Positions 61,078 to 64,000 of a DNA stretch of 64,000 nt are shown in pieces. Where the stretch lies: NCBI GenBank assembly GCA_964344185.1, contig CAYFMN010000001.1:260318-324317 (forward strand), read 5' to 3'. A program made the translations under genes and the position numbers. The notes beneath the pieces were generated by a model. It worked only from the letters and a program-made list of their open reading frames with translations, made no database searches and was not told where the DNA came from. How positions within the stretch are numbered: position 1 is the first letter of the stretch; each line of letters opens with the position of its first letter. The stretch comes from JAJDAT01 sp964344185. GTDB taxonomy: Bacteria; Nitrospinota; Nitrospinia; Nitrospinales; JAJDAT01.

Positions 61078-61331
61078 TTGCAGCCGATTTAAATTGAGGG
61101 TATTTTTTTAGATTTGTATTCAGATAAGTCAAAAAAATGACGAAAAAGAAGTGATAAGAAAAACGCTTTTTGCGGCTTTTGATTTTGGATAGCTAAATTT
61201 ATAATATATTTTCTATAAAATCGCAATTCGAACTGTTTATTTTATCTTAAAGTGTAATTAGTTAATTTTTTGGACGCTTAGGTATGGTTTTTGCTTTGTT
61301 TGTTTTAGGTTAAAATATAACTAATGATTTT

Positions 61332-63941
61332 ATGCAGTTAGAAAAAATTAAAAAAAATAAAACAATTTCTTTTTTGTTACTTTTTCTTAGCGGGATGTAT
61401 TTTGCTCCTTCTAGTTTTGCTCAAGAAACTTCTTCTATGGGAGCAACTAATCTAGCCATTGTTGAAGAAGTTTTGATTGGACCTCATCCTGATTATTCGC
61501 GATTATTAATTAAATTAAATAAAGCTGTTCAATATACGATTGACGCTGATTTTCTTAAAAAGCAAATCGCGCTAGTGGTAAGTAACGCGAAATTAGGTCC
61601 TAAAGCTCGGCCTAGAATATTCAAAGATTTGAATTTACAAATGGTAGAGCTCATAGAGTCAAGCTCCGGAACGGTTCAAATTGTCTTACATCTGCAAAAT
61701 CAAAATAGTAGATTTTTTCATTTTCAGAAATCGGTTCCACAACAGATTGTTGTAGATGTCGTTGGAAAAGGTAAACCTTTTATTAAGGCAAGGATTAAAG
61801 AACCTTCAAAATCTACTAAGGATGTTGGTACTTTAAAAGTAGCTTCAAAAGGATTGGGAAAAGAAGAAAAAAAAGACAGTGGAAAAGAAGTTAGCGGTAA
61901 AGATTCAGAAAAAGATGAAAGGATTCCAGGACGCGGTTTAAAAATTCCAGGTTTTACTCAAGCCGATGTCCAGGAAGCGATAGTTAGAGATAGGGAGGAT
62001 CGCGTTAGAAACGGTCGCGACGACTACAAGGAAGCTCTCTTGCGTTTTCAACAAAAACGGTATCCAGAGGCTCTTCGATTATTTAAACAGTTTCGCGAAA
62101 AATATCCTGGCAGTCGACATCTTGCCGATATAGCTTATTTGACAGCTCAAGCCGAATACGCTTTAACTTTTCGCCAAGAGATTCCAATATTTGAAAAAAC
62201 CATTGAGGCTTTGAACTTTGCTTTACGCGAGTATCCTGAGTCTAAATTTGCCGATCAGGCTTTAGCTCAGTTAGCCTCCGTTTATGATGAAATGGATTTA
62301 ACGCTAGAAGCAAGGGCTCTTTATGAAGAGGGATTAAGAAAAGATCCTAAAGGTTTATTTTCAAATTATTTTAATACCCAATTAGCGCTTTTGCAGTTGC
62401 GGGAAAATCAATATGAAGAGGCCTATATCGCCTTAAATAATATTTTGAAGAGGTCTCCAAGAAACGAAAACGCAAGGGATGGAATTTTTAGAATAGCTAA
62501 ATGGTACTTTGATCAAGAAGAGTACAATAAAGCGCTCGAAATATATGAAGACGGAGAAAAGAGATGGCCCAGATATCTCAATGAAAAAGCCGAAGTGAAA
62601 TATTTTATGGGGGAGATTTATTTTAAAAATGAGGATTTTGATAAAGCGCGACGGCATTACTTTGATTACATTAACCTTTTGCCGGATACGCCATTAGCGT
62701 TTAAAGCTCTTAATAGAATTGGCGACTCATTTTTTATTGAGGGCAATGATCGCGCTGGATTAGCAATATTCGACGAATCGGCAAAGAGAAAAACGGGAGG
62801 TCGCGAAGCTCAGTACGGAAAAATTAGACTAGCTGATATAGGAATTAGGAACCCAAATCTTAAAATCAATAATATCGTTTTCGACCTGGACCCTTATTTT
62901 AACCCTTTTAAAACTTACAATCAGATATATGAAACCGCTGCCGACGCGAATATTGAAGCGGAAGTTCTTTTGAGCCGAGGAATTGCATATCTTCGTAGTC
63001 AAAGATATTTAGACGCTGTCGCCGAGTTTAAAAAATTATTGGCAGCTAAGCCGCAAAAAAATTATGTGCGAGCGGCTGAAAAATATTTAAAGCAATCTTT
63101 GATATTTTTGGTGGAAAAACTTTCAAAACAAAAAGGATATTTACCTATTTTATATGCTTACAGTGATTACCTTGGTCTTTCCTTAGGAGATATCAATAAC
63201 GTTAAAACAGTTCTTTTAATTGGCGAAGCTTATCAGAAAATTGGTATGGAGCAAGAAGCCATTAAGCATTACGAAAGAGTTAAGCGGCTTGATACCAATA
63301 AAACATATAGCGATAGAATTTTTCTAAACCTTGGAAAAATCCATTTAAGCGAGAAACAATTTAAAGAAGCTGAAAGAGTTGCTCGCGCTTTCGTCAATAA
63401 GTTCCCAAGAAGCGATTTAATGACCGAAGCCCTTTTTCTAAAGGCGGAGGCTCTTGCAGGTAAAAAAGAATTCGAACCGGCAATTAAGGTGTATAGAGAT
63501 ATTCTCGAAAAAGGTTTAGGAGAACGGTCTAACATTTATTATCGAATCGCTAAAATTCAAATGGAAATGGAGCGCCCAAAGGACGCTATTGAATCTTATA
63601 ATCAATCTATTCAAACTTTTGATCGCGCCATAAAACCGCCTCCAGAACATGTGCCTAACGCGTATTATAATTACGGGGTGGCGTTATATAACAATGAAAA
63701 CTATGAAGAGGCCGTAAAAGCTTTAGATAGGGCGCGCAAATTATATCCCAATCACTCTTTAAATGACTGGGCCGAATTTTTGATAGCGGATTCTTTTTCT
63801 AAGTTAAAGAAATCTGGGAAATCAATTGAGAGAATGAAAAAGTTCATCCAGGTTGAAAAATATGATCCATTGCTTAAAAGAGCTGCGGAAAATAAGCTCA
63901 AAATCATTGATTGGGAAAAAAAGTTCAAAGATTTTGGTTAA
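61332..63941 (+). CDS. Large exported AMIN-TPR protein
   Basis: 869 residues with a signal peptide (NKTISFLLLFLSGMYFAPSSFA). Residues about 40-145 form an AMIN-like beta domain (VEEVLIGPHPDYSRLLIKLNKAVQYTIDADF..., QQIVVDVVGKGKP), which in other proteins binds peptidoglycan or targets to the envelope. A Lys/Ser/Glu-rich linker follows. From about residue 230 the chain is TPR/SEL-like helical repeats, with about 15 to 18 units (ALLRFQQKRYPEALRLFKQFREKYPGS, AEYALTF..., YNYGVALYNNENYEEAVKALDRA). It is a periplasmic scaffold by inference. Location after c-di-GMP and pilus clusters is compatible with a surface structure, but no partner is visible. Confidence 0.85.
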   Translation: MQLEKIKKNKTISFLLLFLSGMYFAPSSFAQETSSMGATNLAIVEEVLIGPHPDYSRLLIKLNKAVQYTIDADFLKKQIALVVSNAKLGPKARPRIFKDLNLQMVELIESSSGTVQIVLHLQNQNSRFFHFQKSVPQQIVVDVVGKGKPFIKARIKEPSKSTKDVGTLKVASKGLGKEEKKDSGKEVSGKDSEKDERIPGRGLKIPGFTQADVQEAIVRDREDRVRNGRDDYKEALLRFQQKRYPEALRLFKQFREKYPGSRHLADIAYLTAQAEYALTFRQEIPIFEKTIEALNFALREYPESKFADQALAQLASVYDEMDLTLEARALYEEGLRKDPKGLFSNYFNTQLALLQLRENQYEEAYIALNNILKRSPRNENARDGIFRIAKWYFDQEEYNKALEIYEDGEKRWPRYLNEKAEVKYFMGEIYFKNEDFDKARRHYFDYINLLPDTPLAFKALNRIGDSFFIEGNDRAGLAIFDESAKRKTGGREAQYGKIRLADIGIRNPNLKINNIVFDLDPYFNPFKTYNQIYETAADANIEAEVLLSRGIAYLRSQRYLDAVAEFKKLLAAKPQKNYVRAAEKYLKQSLIFLVEKLSKQKGYLPILYAYSDYLGLSLGDINNVKTVLLIGEAYQKIGMEQEAIKHYERVKRLDTNKTYSDRIFLNLGKIHLSEKQFKEAERVARAFVNKFPRSDLMTEALFLKAEALAGKKEFEPAIKVYRDILEKGLGERSNIYYRIAKIQMEMERPKDAIESYNQSIQTFDRAIKPPPEHVPNAYYNYGVALYNNENYEEAVKALDRARKLYPNHSLNDWAEFLIADSFSKLKKSGKSIERMKKFIQVEKYDPLLKRAAENKLKIIDWEKKFKDFG

Positions 63942-63964
63942 TTTCTGGCGGATTCAAGTCTTAA

Positions 63965-64000
63965 GTGCAACAGTTAGTAAAGTTTTCTTTTTGAAGAATA
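63965..64000 (+). CDS. Possible start of next gene (cut by window end)
   Basis: GTG at 63965 opens a frame VQQLVKFSFLKN with a purine stretch GGCGGA about 12 bases upstream and no stop before the window end. Twelve codons are too few to identify. Confidence 0.25.

Noticed and set aside
1..64000. CRISPR arrays, rRNA and tRNA genes, prophage or intact insertion sequences
   Set aside because: Reading the intergenic regions I saw no regularly spaced repeats, cloverleaf-like blocks, integrase or transposase frames.

Overview
The window is about 64 kb of AT-rich DNA, estimated by eye at under 40% GC, from a Gram-negative (diderm) bacterium. Lipid A synthesis (LpxD), an outer-membrane phosphate-type porin, lipoproteins and type IV pilus genes support an outer membrane. 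A squalene-hopene cyclase, an inner-membrane-anchored pentaheme cytochrome, a CobA-HemD fusion and many TPR and SUMF1-fold proteins would fit a free-living Nitrospinota/deltaproteobacteria-like lineage. That placement is inference; no rRNA or tRNA is present to settle it. Gene density is high, TTG starts are frequent, and I saw no intact transposase, prophage or CRISPR array.

Layout. 0-7.2 kb: the end of purA, a small CC-motif protein, a CstA-type transporter, then on the minus strand two tandem paralogous membrane proteins of glycosyltransferase-C type and a spermidine-synthase-like protein. 7.4-12.5 kb: pckA, pdxA, rsmA and a cobA-hemD fusion; the last three overlap or touch and form an operon. 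12.5-19.9 kb: squalene-hopene cyclase, pentaheme cytochrome, a small lipoprotein with a broken tandem copy, a family 2 glycosyltransferase behind a long hairpin, bioB with a strong terminator, a CPXCG protein and YajQ. 20-29 kb: mostly minus-strand genes (SUMF1-fold, aldo/keto reductase, then a run of unknown protein, SUMF1-fold, lpxD, LRR protein and accA), with one plus-strand ABC exporter and a 295-bp element with terminal inverted repeats.

29.3-41.4 kb is a phosphate island: OprO/P-type porin, a SprA-like metalloprotease (opposite strand), phoB, phoR and pstS-pstC-pstA-pstB-phoU. Direct repeats of a TCTAACA-type heptamer at exact 11-bp spacing lie upstream of both the porin and pstS. These look like this lineage's Pho boxes and would join porin, binding protein and ABC transporter in one regulon. 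PstC and PstA both carry large periplasmic insertions.

41.4-45.1 kb: a TPR membrane protein of the TMTC type, a 110-bp inverted-repeat mini-element, a PflX-like radical SAM protein and a YkgJ-type cysteine-cluster protein. 45.2-53.4 kb is a type IV pilus operon behind a good sigma70 promoter: PilF-like lipoprotein, RodZ-like protein, two PilT-type ATPases, a zinc-ribbon/degenerate receiver protein, a cyclic-nucleotide-binding protein, PilC and a PilS-like kinase. 53.5-64 kb: a CDGSH protein, an ArnT-like glycosyltransferase, a long M20 peptidase, a c-di-GMP-related trio (HD-GYP, GGDEF, HDOD) and a large AMIN-TPR protein.

I did not find a clearly new defence or biosynthetic system. The most original signals are the putative Pho-box code, the enlarged PstC/PstA pair, the two non-autonomous mini-elements, the frameshifted lipoprotein duplicate and several structured intergenic RNAs.
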